This document shows, in pieces, positions 38,216 to 46,321 of a stretch of DNA of 64,000 nt. How positions within the stretch are numbered: the stretch's first letter is position 1; each line of letters opens with the position of its first letter. The translations under genes and the position numbers were made by a program. The stretch spans positions 1-64,000 of the forward strand of contig JACOEK010000008.1 in assembly GCA_024998595.1 (NCBI GenBank), given 5' to 3'. The notes under the pieces were generated by a model. The model was not told the origin of the DNA, ran no database searches, and worked only from the letters and a program-made list of their open reading frames with translations. This DNA comes from Nitrospira sp. (GTDB lineage Bacteria > Nitrospirota > Nitrospiria > Nitrospirales > Nitrospiraceae).

Positions 38216-38680
38216 ATGAAAAAGAAATCGAAGGTCGTTGCAAAAGAGTCGCCGTCGAAGATGGCGCCTGCATCGCATTCGCGGAAGGCACCGGAGCCTG
38301 CTCCTATCATCCCCGGCGAAATCATTTCCGGCGAAGGGGACATTATCGCCCTGCACGGCCGCCCGACGATCGACCTTTCTGTGTCGAACACCGGCGATCG
38401 GCCGATTCAGGTGGGCTCGCATTGCCATTTCTTCGAGGCGAATCGCGCACTGAAATTTGATCGAGCGCAGAGCTACGGATTTCGTCTTCAAGTGCCGGCG
38501 GGAACGGCGGTGCGGTTTGAGCCTGGTGAATCCAAGCGCGTGACCTTGGTGGCGCTGGGTGGCAACCGCGTCGCCTATGGCATCAATGGATTAGTGAACG
38601 GCAAGCTCGACGATGCGAGCGTGCGAGACAAAGCGATCTCAACCGCTCGTGAACAAGGTTTTATTGGGACAAATGACTAG
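38216..38680 (+). CDS. ureB: Urease beta subunit
   Basis: UreB (154 residues). The core has [20 protein letters not shown], the [15 protein letters not shown]-like stretch and [20 protein letters not shown]. About 30 Lys-, Ser- and Pro-rich residues precede the core, so it is longer than the usual ~105; a part of the excess is also C-terminal. The start ATG 38216 has AGGTGAGAAG upstream. Confidence 0.96.
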   Translation: MKKKSKVVAKESPSKMAPASHSRKAPEPAPIIPGEIISGEGDIIALHGRPTIDLSVSNTGDRPIQVGSHCHFFEANRALKFDRAQSYGFRLQVPAGTAVRFEPGESKRVTLVALGGNRVAYGINGLVNGKLDDASVRDKAISTAREQGFIGTND

Positions 38681-38709
38681 GATCGTGGCCTTTCTAAGAG
38701 AAGGGAGCA

Positions 38710-38832
38710 CGGCTGCTCAAAATGGCACTCCAGCAAGCCGCAGGCGCAGCACAACCCGGAAGCGTACCCGCAGCGGTACGTTGAGGATTGTGGTGAGCCG
38801 AGAACGAAGTTGAAGGCTGGTTTCAGCAGCCG
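38710..38832 (-). repeat. Dispersed ~120-bp palindromic repeat, copy 2 (reverse)
   Basis: On the plus strand it starts CGGCTGCTCAAAA and ends TTTCAGCAGCCG, with internal GCGTACC, GGTACGTTGAGGA and GCCGAGAACGAAGTTG, the reverse complement of the other copies' core. It fills the ureB-ureC gap and ends six bases before the ureC ATG, where a ribosome-binding site would be expected. Confidence 0.82.
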
Positions 38833-38838
38833 CTTAAG

Positions 38839-40566
38839 ATGAAAATTCCTAGACGCCAATACAACGACCTCTACGGCCCCACGACGGGGGATCGGATTCG
38901 CCTGGCCGACACAGACCTGCTGGTAGAGATCACGCGCGATCTGACCGTGCCTGGCGAGGAAGCCAAGTTCGGCGGCGGGAAGGTGATTCGAGACGGCATG
39001 GGGCAGTCGCCGGCGGCGACGCGCGCCAAAGGGGGCCTGGACCTCGTCATTACGAATGCGATCGTTATCGACTGGTGGGGCGTGGTGAAGGCCGACATCG
39101 GGATTAGGGACGGCCGCATTGTCGGTATCGGCAAGGCGGGGAATTCCGACCTCATGGACGGCGTTACGAAAGGTATGGAGATCGGACCCTGTACCGAAGT
39201 CCTCTCGGCGGAGGGGAAGATCGTGACCGCCGGCGGGATCGACACGCATATCCATTTCATCTGTCCGCAAATCATTACCGAAGCGCTGGCGAATGGGTTG
39301 ACGACGTTGATCGGCGGCGGCACGGGCCCGGCGACCGGTACAAATGCGACGACCTGCACGCCTGGACCATGGAACATCCATCGCATGCTGGAGGCGGCGG
39401 ATGGGTTCCCGATCAATTTGGGGTTCCTGGGCAAGGGGAACTCGTCCTTGCCGGAGGGTTTGAACGAGCAGGTCGAAGCGGGAGCCATCGGGTTGAAGTT
39501 GCATGAAGACTGGGGAACGACGCCGGCCGCTATCGATACCTGTCTGAGTGTTGCGGAGCGGTATGACATTCAGGTGGCGATCCACACGGACACCATCAAT
39601 GAAGCGGGCTTTGTCGAGGACACGATCAAGGCCTTCAGGGGCCGGACGATCCATTCATTCCACACCGAAGGCGCCGGCGGCGGCCATGCGCCGGACATTA
39701 TCAAGGTCTGCGGCGAGCCGAACGTGCTGCCTTCCTCGACGAATCCCACGATGCCGTTTACCGTGAATACGATGGACGAGCATCTCGATATGCTCATGGT
39801 GTGCCACCATCTGAACCCGCGCGTGCCGGAAGACATTGCCTTTGCCGAGTCGCGTATCCGCCGTGAGACGATTGCGGCCGAAGATATTCTCCATGACATG
39901 GGCGCGATCAGCATCATGTCGTCTGATTCGCAGGCGATGGGGCGCGTGGGGGAAGTCATCATCCGGACCTGGCAGACCGCCCATAAAATGAAGGTGCAGC
40001 GGGGGCATCTGTCCGAGCGTGGAATTGAGGCGGCAGACGGGCTACACGACAACTGGCGTGCGCGACGGTACGTGGCAAAGTATACGATCAACCCGGCGAT
40101 TGCCCATGGGATCGCTCATGAAGTGGGGTCGATCGAAGTGGGCAAACTGGCGGACCTCGTCTTGTGGAAACCGGCGTTCTTCGGCGTGAAACCCGAGATC
40201 GTGTTGAAGGGCGGTTTTCCCATGTCGGCGGCGATGGGCGATCCTAATGCGTCGATCCCGACGCCGCAGCCGGTGCTGACGCGGCCGATGTTCGGCAGTT
40301 TCGGTCGGGCGCCCTTCCAGACGAGCCTGACGTTTCTGTCGCAGAAGGCGTTGGAGCGTGAGGTGCCGAAGCAGTTGGGGTTGCAGAAGCGGGTGGCCGC
40401 GGTCAAAGGCTGCCGGAACATCGGCAAGCGTGATCTTAAGCTGAACGACGCGCTGCCGCAGATCGAAGTCGATTCGGAAACGTACGAAGTGCGCGCGGAT
40501 GGTCTCTTGTTGAGATGCGAGCCGGTCGATGTGTTGCCGATGGCGCAGCGTTACTTCCTCTTCTAG
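38839..40566 (+). CDS. ureC: Urease alpha subunit (catalytic)
   Basis: UreC (575 residues) holds the di-nickel centre. The residues expected from Klebsiella urease with an offset of three are present: H137, H139, carbamylated K220, H249, H275, catalytic-flap H323 next to C322, and D363. The start [20 protein letters not shown] is standard. No Shine-Dalgarno sequence is visible before ATG 38839 because the repeat abuts the gene. Confidence 0.98.
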   Translation: MKIPRRQYNDLYGPTTGDRIRLADTDLLVEITRDLTVPGEEAKFGGGKVIRDGMGQSPAATRAKGGLDLVITNAIVIDWWGVVKADIGIRDGRIVGIGKAGNSDLMDGVTKGMEIGPCTEVLSAEGKIVTAGGIDTHIHFICPQIITEALANGLTTLIGGGTGPATGTNATTCTPGPWNIHRMLEAADGFPINLGFLGKGNSSLPEGLNEQVEAGAIGLKLHEDWGTTPAAIDTCLSVAERYDIQVAIHTDTINEAGFVEDTIKAFRGRTIHSFHTEGAGGGHAPDIIKVCGEPNVLPSSTNPTMPFTVNTMDEHLDMLMVCHHLNPRVPEDIAFAESRIRRETIAAEDILHDMGAISIMSSDSQAMGRVGEVIIRTWQTAHKMKVQRGHLSERGIEAADGLHDNWRARRYVAKYTINPAIAHGIAHEVGSIEVGKLADLVLWKPAFFGVKPEIVLKGGFPMSAAMGDPNASIPTPQPVLTRPMFGSFGRAPFQTSLTFLSQKALEREVPKQLGLQKRVAAVKGCRNIGKRDLKLNDALPQIEVDSETYEVRADGLLLRCEPVDVLPMAQRYFLF

Positions 40567-40568
40567 TC

Positions 40569-40690
40569 GGATGCTGAAAAAGGTTTCCAACGTCGTTCTC
40601 GGCTTGGCAAAGTCCTCAACGTACCCCCGAGGGTACGCCTCCGGCTTTGCCTTCGCCTGCGGCCTAGTTGAGAAACCTTTTTGAGCATCC
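40569..40690 (+). repeat. Dispersed ~120-bp palindromic repeat, copy 3
   Basis: Starts GGATGCTGAAAAAGGTTT and ends AAACCTTTTTGAGCATCC, an 18-base terminal inverted repeat with one mismatch. The core has CCTCAACGTACCCC, GAGGGTACGCCTCCGG and CGCCTGCGGCC. It begins three bases after the ureC stop, in the ureC-ureF gap. Confidence 0.87.
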
Positions 40691-40765
40691 GTGCGCGTCG
40701 GGTGCGGCTCTATTAGAGAGCCGGATTGAGCATTCCGCAGTCATGAAGGGATCAGGTGCCATCCT

Positions 40766-41455
40766 ATGCTGAATACGCTTTCATTGCTTCACGGGCTCCG
40801 GTTCATCGACAGCTTTTTCCCATCCGGGGGCTACGCCTATTCGTCGGGCCTGGAAGCGGCGGTTCAAGGAGGTGCGGTGCGGACTGGGGAACAACTCTCC
40901 CACTATGTGGAACAGATGTTCCGGCATGGCGTGGCGCGACGAGAGGCTGTGGCCGTAGGGATCGCTCACGAGTCGTTGCTGCGCAACGACGTACAAGTGG
41001 CACTGGCGATCGATCATGAATTGCATGCGATGAAAATCGGACATGAATGTCGTGTGGCCAGTCAGCAAATGGGGCGACAGGTGGTGAGGATTGCGGCGGA
41101 ACGACCGGCCGCCCACGCGGTCCTGAGAGATTTCTATGCCGCGATGGAGGCGGATCGGACGCCGGGCCATTTCCCCGTCGTGTTGGGGATAACCTTGGCT
41201 GATGCCGGATGGGACAGAGGCGAAACCATTGCCGCGTTCTGCTATCAGACGGCGATCGGATTTGTGTCCGCCGCGCTGAAACTCCTGCCGATGGGCCAGC
41301 GAGAGGGGCAACATCTGCTGGAGCGTTGGACGCCGCTGTTCGACGAATGTGCCAAAGAAGCAACAGCTGCCACCACGATGACGTCATGGTCGCCGGTGCA
41401 GGATATCTACGCCATGCGCCACAGTCGCCTGGAGTCGCGGCTGTTTCGATCCTGA
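40766..41455 (+). CDS. ureF: Urease accessory protein UreF
   Basis: UreF (229 residues) joins UreD and UreG in the complex that loads nickel into apo-urease. The N-terminus LRFIDSFFPSGGYAYSSGLE and the GRQVVRIAAER region are family signatures, as is MTSWSPVQDIYAMRHSRLES near the end. Its ATG lies 75 bases behind the repeat. Confidence 0.93.
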   Translation: MLNTLSLLHGLRFIDSFFPSGGYAYSSGLEAAVQGGAVRTGEQLSHYVEQMFRHGVARREAVAVGIAHESLLRNDVQVALAIDHELHAMKIGHECRVASQQMGRQVVRIAAERPAAHAVLRDFYAAMEADRTPGHFPVVLGITLADAGWDRGETIAAFCYQTAIGFVSAALKLLPMGQREGQHLLERWTPLFDECAKEATAATTMTSWSPVQDIYAMRHSRLESRLFRS

Positions 41456-41513
41456 ATTTTGCTGAGACCCTCTGCGAGATGCTTCCGGGATACGAATAGC
41501 GAAGGACGATACG

Positions 41514-42185
41514 ATGCATCGTGAAGACGAACATTTTTGCGGAACTGGTCGCACGACCGACGCGCGGGCGAAGGGTATTCCGATCATCGGGATCGGAGGA
41601 CCGGTCGGGTCCGGTAAGACGGCGCTGGTGGAAGCGCTCTGCTTGAAATTGCGCGACCGCTACAGTCTTGCGGTGGTGACCAACGATATTTTCACGAAAG
41701 AAGACGCGGAGTTTTTGACCAAACGCGGCGCCTTGCCCCAGGACCGTATTCTCGGCGTGGAAACCGGAGGCTGCCCCCACACCGCGATTCGCGAAGACGC
41801 GTCGCACAATCAAGCCGCGCTCGACGATTTGCTGAAGCGTCATCCGAATGTGGAACTGATGTTCGTGGAAAGCGGGGGCGACAACCTGGCTGCCACCTTC
41901 AGCCCTGAGTTGGTCGACCGTGTCATTTATGTAATTGACGTGGCCGCCGGCGATAAGATCCCGCGCAAGGGCGGACCGGGGATTACACGGTCCGATTTGC
42001 TGGTGATCAACAAAATCGATCTCGCTCCGCACGTCGGCGCGGACTTGGCCGTGATGGATCGAGACAGCCGGAAGATGCGCGGCGCGCTGCCGTTTGTCTT
42101 TACCAACCTGCATAAGGGGGAAGGGTTGGAACGCATCGTCGAGTGGATCGAACAGACTCTTCCCTTACACGCACATCCTCACTGA
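41514..42185 (+). CDS. ureG: Urease accessory GTPase UreG
   Basis: UreG (223 residues) is the GTPase that drives nickel insertion. P-loop GPVGSGKT at 29-36, [14 protein letters not shown], and the metal-binding Cys-Pro-His motif in [32 protein letters not shown] follows. About 20 residues precede the core. No ureE nickel chaperone gene is found in the operon. Confidence 0.97.
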   Translation: MHREDEHFCGTGRTTDARAKGIPIIGIGGPVGSGKTALVEALCLKLRDRYSLAVVTNDIFTKEDAEFLTKRGALPQDRILGVETGGCPHTAIREDASHNQAALDDLLKRHPNVELMFVESGGDNLAATFSPELVDRVIYVIDVAAGDKIPRKGGPGITRSDLLVINKIDLAPHVGADLAVMDRDSRKMRGALPFVFTNLHKGEGLERIVEWIEQTLPLHAHPH

Positions 42186-42199
42186 GGGCCGAGGCGCTC

Positions 42200-43069
42200 A
42201 TGCCGCCGTTGCTTGCGAATCAATCTGCCATGGCGGAGATCGGGCGGGTCGGCTGCCTGGATCTCCAGTACCGGCGCGAGGGCCTGCGCACGATTCTGGC
42301 CACCTCCCGCTGCTCCACTCCCTGGCATTTGTTTCCCCCTGCCTATTTGGATGACAGCGGGTGCGCCTTCACGTCCCTCGTCAACCCGTCGGGCGGATTC
42401 GTGGCCGGTGATCACCTGTCGATTCATGCCGCACTGGAAGAGGGGGCGCATGTGGTGATGTCCACTCCTTCTGCCAACCGCGTGTATCGTTCTCTCGGGG
42501 AAGAGTCCAGGCAGTTCGTGACGATCTCGGTTGCGCCGGGTGCCCTCGTCGAGTGGTTTCCCGAAGTCACCATTCCGTTCGCCGGCTCACGTTTTGCCCA
42601 AACAATGGCGATCACATTGGCCAAGGGGGCGACAGCGTTGATCTGGGACAGTCTTGCGTCCGGTCGTGTGGCGCGAGGTGAACGCTGGGCCTTCAGCTCG
42701 TTGCGCAATGAGATTCACGTGACCACGGCGTCTGGAGCTCGATTGCTGGAGCGATACGATGTCAGACCGGAACAGGATTCGGACTCGCTCGGATTATTAT
42801 CCGCGTACGACTATGTCGCCTCGTTTTTTGTGATGAGTGATGCCATCGATCCGGAACGGTGGCCGGCGGTCCGCGATAGGGTGTCTGGAATATTGGGCTC
42901 GCTGGGCCCGGATCTTCTAGGGGGAGTCACGGAGCCGCCTGTCCCCGGATTAGCCGTTAAACTGGTAGCCCGCTCGGCAGAGGTGTTGGGCAGGGCGAGG
43001 GAGCTTGTTTGGGAGGCGACCCGCGGTGAGCTGTTCGGGCTGGAGAGGCCGGCGCTTCGGCAGTATTAA
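42200..43069 (+). CDS. ureD: Urease accessory protein UreD
   Basis: UreD (289 residues), the scaffold of the activation complex. It has NPSGGFVAGDHLSIHAALEE, TPSANRVYRSLGEESRQFVT, WFPEVTIPFAGSRFAQTMAI, all typical. ATG 42200 is the start that fits; the frame is open upstream into ureG. It is the last gene of the urease operon. Confidence 0.93.
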   Translation: MPPLLANQSAMAEIGRVGCLDLQYRREGLRTILATSRCSTPWHLFPPAYLDDSGCAFTSLVNPSGGFVAGDHLSIHAALEEGAHVVMSTPSANRVYRSLGEESRQFVTISVAPGALVEWFPEVTIPFAGSRFAQTMAITLAKGATALIWDSLASGRVARGERWAFSSLRNEIHVTTASGARLLERYDVRPEQDSDSLGLLSAYDYVASFFVMSDAIDPERWPAVRDRVSGILGSLGPDLLGGVTEPPVPGLAVKLVARSAEVLGRARELVWEATRGELFGLERPALRQY

Positions 43070-43115
43070 GAACGTGTTGAAGCAGGTGCGGTAGGTTATC
43101 CTTCGAGTACCACCG

Positions 43116-44048
43116 TTACGGTGTCGGCGCCGGCTTGCGAGGAGAAGTCTTGGGTTTGGCCTTGGAGGCGGCTGAGTCTTTCTCAGCAAGTTGTCGTCGC
43201 AATGATTCCAGTTCCGCCTTGAGTTGCTGGAGTTCCTGCGCCTGTTTAACGACCACGTCCTTCGTGGCTTGCAGCTCCTGTTGCACGCTGGTCTGTTCGG
43301 ATGCGGGTGAAGCCTGAATAGGTGTGACTTCAATGACTGGCTTGTTCATAGTCGAGACAGGAACTGTAGGAGGGAGCTGATTCAGGGCGTCAAGCCACAC
43401 TGCCACGCGGGGCTGCTCCGGTTCGATAATCATCCAGGATTGCGGCACATCGTCCGGCACGATCGCTTCTGAGGGCGTAAACGACAAGGTGAGCGCCGCC
43501 GGCCTAGTTTCGTGTTGACCCTTAGAGGCACGATAGTGGGACAGACTGACTCGGAGGGTCGTCCTGTGCAGATACAGCGTGCCCTGGGTGATGAGTCCGT
43601 CATCCTGAAGGGTGAACCTCACTCGTTGATCCGGTTGGGCTTGTGAGAAGGCGCGTACGATGAGAGGCGTTAAAAACTCTGTTTCTTCCTGAGAAAACAG
43701 CGGATACCGCTCTTGTCTCGGTGCGGCCCCTGGCCGGTCAACGCCTGCGATGGACAGCCCGGAAAGCAGCCGTGAGACGGGTGATGCGGATATTGTGGCC
43801 GGATGGGATGCTTGAAAGGCGCTCTGAGGACTGCCGTATTTGGCGGTGGTGCCCCGGCTGACCAGGCGTTCAAGCGCGACGGTCCCTAACGGCCCCTCTC
43901 CGACGGACGTGAGCGGAGAGGTTGCGCTGCACGCGACCAATAGTAGACAGGGGAGAATGATTAGCCAGGTTGTGCAAAGACGTAGGGGGTATCCTACGAG
44001 CAACATTGTCTGTTGAATCACTTGGCGCATGGGGCGGGATTGTAACAT
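43116..44048 (-). CDS. Lipoprotein of unknown function, paralogue of 29004-29927
   Basis: A 310-residue protein with a long signal region and lipobox LVAC (near residue 40), the block PLFSQEETEFLTPLIVRAFS then AQPDQRVRFTLQ, and a C-terminal coiled coil at about 255-295 (AQELQQLKAELESLRRQLAE). The plan matches the lipoprotein at 29004-29927. An internal ATG at residue 7 may be the real start. It is divergent from the nadE leader promoter. Function is not known to me. Confidence 0.72.
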   Translation of the reverse strand: MLQSRPMRQVIQQTMLLVGYPLRLCTTWLIILPCLLLVACSATSPLTSVGEGPLGTVALERLVSRGTTAKYGSPQSAFQASHPATISASPVSRLLSGLSIAGVDRPGAAPRQERYPLFSQEETEFLTPLIVRAFSQAQPDQRVRFTLQDDGLITQGTLYLHRTTLRVSLSHYRASKGQHETRPAALTLSFTPSEAIVPDDVPQSWMIIEPEQPRVAVWLDALNQLPPTVPVSTMNKPVIEVTPIQASPASEQTSVQQELQATKDVVVKQAQELQQLKAELESLRRQLAEKDSAASKAKPKTSPRKPAPTP

Positions 44049-44099
44049 AAGACCGGCCTCGGGCCGTGGAGGATCTGAGACAAGCCCCTCCCGTATCGG

Positions 44100-44129
44100 T
44101 TGACAGTCGATTCCGGCTGATGCTATATC
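44100..44129 (+). promoter_or_regulatory. Sigma-70 promoter of the nadE leader
   Basis: TTGACA at 44100-44105, 18-base spacer, TATATC at 44124-44129 with TGC directly before the -10 box. A start near 44136 is just before the first antiterminator hairpin. Confidence 0.7.
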
Positions 44130-44142
44130 ATCGCCAGCTTTT

Positions 44143-44205
44143 CCAGGGACAACGGAGTCTCAGGAGGCTCTCCTTTATAGAGATGGCGTAGGACAACGAC
44201 GTCCT
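44143..44205 (+). promoter_or_regulatory. ANTAR-type antiterminator RNA, leader 2 (nadE)
   Basis: P1: GGGAC/GTCTC stem (44146-44150 with 44157-44161), extended by CC/GG after one mismatch, hexaloop AACGGA. P2: AGGAC/GTCCT stem (44190-44194 with 44201-44205), hexaloop AACGAC. Both loops have A1 and G4. The 3' strand of P2 is also the 5' end of the following terminator. Confidence 0.8.
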
Positions 44206-44241
44206 CTGATCCACCGAGGTGGGTCCGAGGACTTTTTTTTT
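44201..44241 (+). terminator. Intrinsic terminator in the nadE leader
   Basis: Stem 44201-44214 with 44219-44232 (six pairs, one mismatch, seven pairs; tetraloop CGAG), followed by nine T (44233-44241). It uses the 3' strand of hairpin P2, so the two compete. Confidence 0.87.
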
Positions 44242-44248
44242 ATCAACG

Positions 44249-44367
44249 GCATGCTGAAAACCGCCGCCCGCTGCGTTCTCGCTGACTCGGATCTTCAACG
44301 TACTGCTCGAGTACGCCTCAGATCCTTATTGCGCTGCGGCCTTGCGGGACAACTGTTTTGAGCATGC
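44249..44367 (+). repeat. Dispersed ~120-bp palindromic repeat, copy 4
   Basis: Starts GCATGCTGAAAAC and ends GTTTTGAGCATGC, with internal CTTCAACGTACTGCTCGAG, GAGTACGCCTCAG and GCGCTGCGGCCTTG. It fills the space between the leader-2 terminator and the nadE start. The end bases differ from copy 3, but both strands of the inverted repeat have changed together. Confidence 0.83.
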
Positions 44368-44416
44368 TGCGTAAATTCTATTGCATCTCCAAATTGCCGA
44401 GACCTGGGAAATATTG

Positions 44417-46186
44417 ATGCGCTCCCTGCGAATGGCCATGGCCCAGATTAATCCGACGGTCGGCGACATCGCCGGGAACACCGCATTGATCAAGGCCTGG
44501 ATCAAGGACGCGCGCCGCGCCAAGGCTGACCTCGTGGCATTTCCCGAACTGGCCATCACCGGGTATCCGCCCGAGGATCTGTTGTTCAAGCCCCGCTTCA
44601 TTGAAGACACCCACCGCGCGTTGAAAGCGGTTGCGGCGGAAGCGCATGGATTGGTGGTGGTAGTGGGGTACGTTGCGCGCGAGGCAACCGGAGCGACCGC
44701 GTCGGAGACGTCTGCCTTTTCACCGGCCGGTCGGCACGATCTGTACAATGCGGCGGCAGTGCTGTGTGAGCGCCGCCTGATCGCCAACTACTGCAAGCGG
44801 CTGTTGCCGAATTATGGCGTGTTTGATGAGAGCCGGTATTTTCATTCCGGCATGCGCCTGCCGTTGCTGGTCCTGAATGGCACGACGATCGGGGTGAACA
44901 TTTGCGAGGATATCTGGTTTCCCGAAGGGCCGACACGCGCGCAGGCCGCGGCGGGCGCCGAGGTGATCGTGAATATCAACGCCTCGCCGTTCCATGTGGG
45001 CAAAAGCCGCCTGCGCGAGCAGGTGTTGGCGACGCGGGCACGGGAGAATCGCGTGATCGTGACCTATACCAACACGGTCGGCGGGCAGGACGAGCTGGTC
45101 TTTGACGGCTGCAGCATGATCGTGGATCAGACCGGCGAAGTGGTGGCGCGCGGCAAGTCCTTTGAACAGGATCTGCTCATTGCGGACCTCGATGTTGCGG
45201 CTGTGGGACGAGCGCGACAGGGCGAACGGCATACTAAGCCCTTGCCGTCGCGTGTGGCCGCGCTGGTGGATCGTGTGGCGGTCCGGCTGCCGGCGAGAAA
45301 GTCGTCGTCGATTGTGGTCCCGGCCCTGGAATCGCCGTTGGATCGACTTGAAGAGGCCTATCGCGCGCTGGTTCTTGGTGTGCGTGATTATGTCCGGAAG
45401 AACGGGTTCAAGCGGGTGGTCATCGGCCTGAGCGGCGGCATCGACTCGGCCATCACGGCCGTTATCGCGGTGGATGCGGTCGGCGCAAAAAACGTCCTCG
45501 GAATCTTCATGCCTTCGCCCTATACGTCGCGGGCCAGTCGCGAGGATGTTGCCGATCTCGCCCGAGGTCTTGGCATCCAGGTGGATACACTCTCCATCAC
45601 GACGACCTTCAACAGTTATCTCCGGACGCTTTCCAAACCATTTTCCGGGCACCGTTCCGATACGACCGAAGAGAACTTGCAGGCCAGGATCAGGGGCAAT
45701 CTGCTCATGGCGTATTCCAACAAATTCGGCCACCTGGTGTTGACCACTGGGAACAAGAGCGAAATGAGCGTCGGCTACGCCACCTTGTACGGCGACATGG
45801 CCGGGGGATTTGCGGTGATCAAGGACGTGCCCAAGACGATGGTGTACGAACTGTCGCATCTGCGAAATCTGAGCGGACCGGAGCAGGTGATCCCGAAACG
45901 CGTGCTGGAGCGGCCTCCGACGGCAGAGTTGCGCCCGGATCAAAAAGATGAAGACAGTTTGCCGCCCTATTCGGTTCTTGATCCTATTCTAAAGGCCTAC
46001 GTCGAGGAAGATCGGGCCTTGGAGGATATCGTCGCCATGGGGTTTGAACGGGAGACGGTGGCCCGGGTCATGCTGATGGTTGACCGCAGCGAATACAAAC
46101 GCAGGCAAGCCCCGCTCGGCATTAAGATTACGCATCGGGCATTCGGTAAGGATCGGCGGATGCCGATCACCAACGGGTATCGGTAG
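44417..46186 (+). CDS. nadE: Glutamine-dependent NAD+ synthetase
   Basis: Makes NAD+ from nicotinate adenine dinucleotide with ATP, using ammonia released from glutamine. The N-terminal nitrilase-like amidase has its catalytic triad at E44, K127 and C163; the synthetase domain has the ATP pyrophosphatase motif SGGIDS at 339-344. 589 residues from ATG 44417; ATG 44432 is an alternative. It is the first gene behind ANTAR-type leader 2, an unusual regulatory setting for NAD synthesis that could reflect its use of glutamine nitrogen. Confidence 0.95.
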   Translation: MRSLRMAMAQINPTVGDIAGNTALIKAWIKDARRAKADLVAFPELAITGYPPEDLLFKPRFIEDTHRALKAVAAEAHGLVVVVGYVAREATGATASETSAFSPAGRHDLYNAAAVLCERRLIANYCKRLLPNYGVFDESRYFHSGMRLPLLVLNGTTIGVNICEDIWFPEGPTRAQAAAGAEVIVNINASPFHVGKSRLREQVLATRARENRVIVTYTNTVGGQDELVFDGCSMIVDQTGEVVARGKSFEQDLLIADLDVAAVGRARQGERHTKPLPSRVAALVDRVAVRLPARKSSSIVVPALESPLDRLEEAYRALVLGVRDYVRKNGFKRVVIGLSGGIDSAITAVIAVDAVGAKNVLGIFMPSPYTSRASREDVADLARGLGIQVDTLSITTTFNSYLRTLSKPFSGHRSDTTEENLQARIRGNLLMAYSNKFGHLVLTTGNKSEMSVGYATLYGDMAGGFAVIKDVPKTMVYELSHLRNLSGPEQVIPKRVLERPPTAELRPDQKDEDSLPPYSVLDPILKAYVEEDRALEDIVAMGFERETVARVMLMVDRSEYKRRQAPLGIKITHRAFGKDRRMPITNGYR

Positions 46187-46200
46187 ACAGGCAGCATTCC

Positions 46201-46243
46201 GACCGACAACGACGTCGGTCAGCAACACTGGCAATGGCGCCAG
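46201..46243 (+). promoter_or_regulatory. ANTAR-type antiterminator RNA, leader 3 (between nadE and OMP)
   Basis: P1: perfect GACCGAC/GTCGGTC stem (46201-46207 with 46214-46220), hexaloop AACGAC. P2: perfect CTGGC/GCCAG stem (46228-46232 with 46239-46243), hexaloop AATGGC. Both loops have A1 and G4. It begins 15 bases after the nadE stop and no promoter was found before it, so it probably acts inside the operon. Only an imperfect competing hairpin follows. Confidence 0.78.
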
Positions 46244-46292
46244 AGAGACGGAACTTCCGGATCGTCGGGCACGACGGTCTCGGAGCGGGCCA
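46235..46292 (+). terminator. Possible weak terminator behind leader 3
   Basis: TGGC and CC at 46235-46241 can pair with GGGCCA at 46287-46292, and GAGAC at 46245-46249 with GTCTC at 46277-46281, across internal loops and an inner CGTCG/CGACG hairpin (46263-46276). It would disrupt P2. It is followed by a pyrimidine-rich stretch, not a T run, so termination is uncertain. Confidence 0.35.
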
Positions 46293-46321
46293 CTTTCACT
46301 TCTTCTCTCTTTGGAGGCGTC

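Noticed and set aside
36506-44367. The four palindromic repeats as a CRISPR array or IS remnants
   Set aside because: They are kilobases apart, about 120 bp each and in both directions, with no spacers, no cas genes and no transposase fragment.
40803-45943. Long minus-strand open frames opposite ureF/ureG (436 codons) and nadE (407 codons)
   Set aside because: They are antisense to well-conserved genes with intact catalytic motifs, have no recognisable domain, and are rich in residues expected from reading the other strand of GC-rich code.
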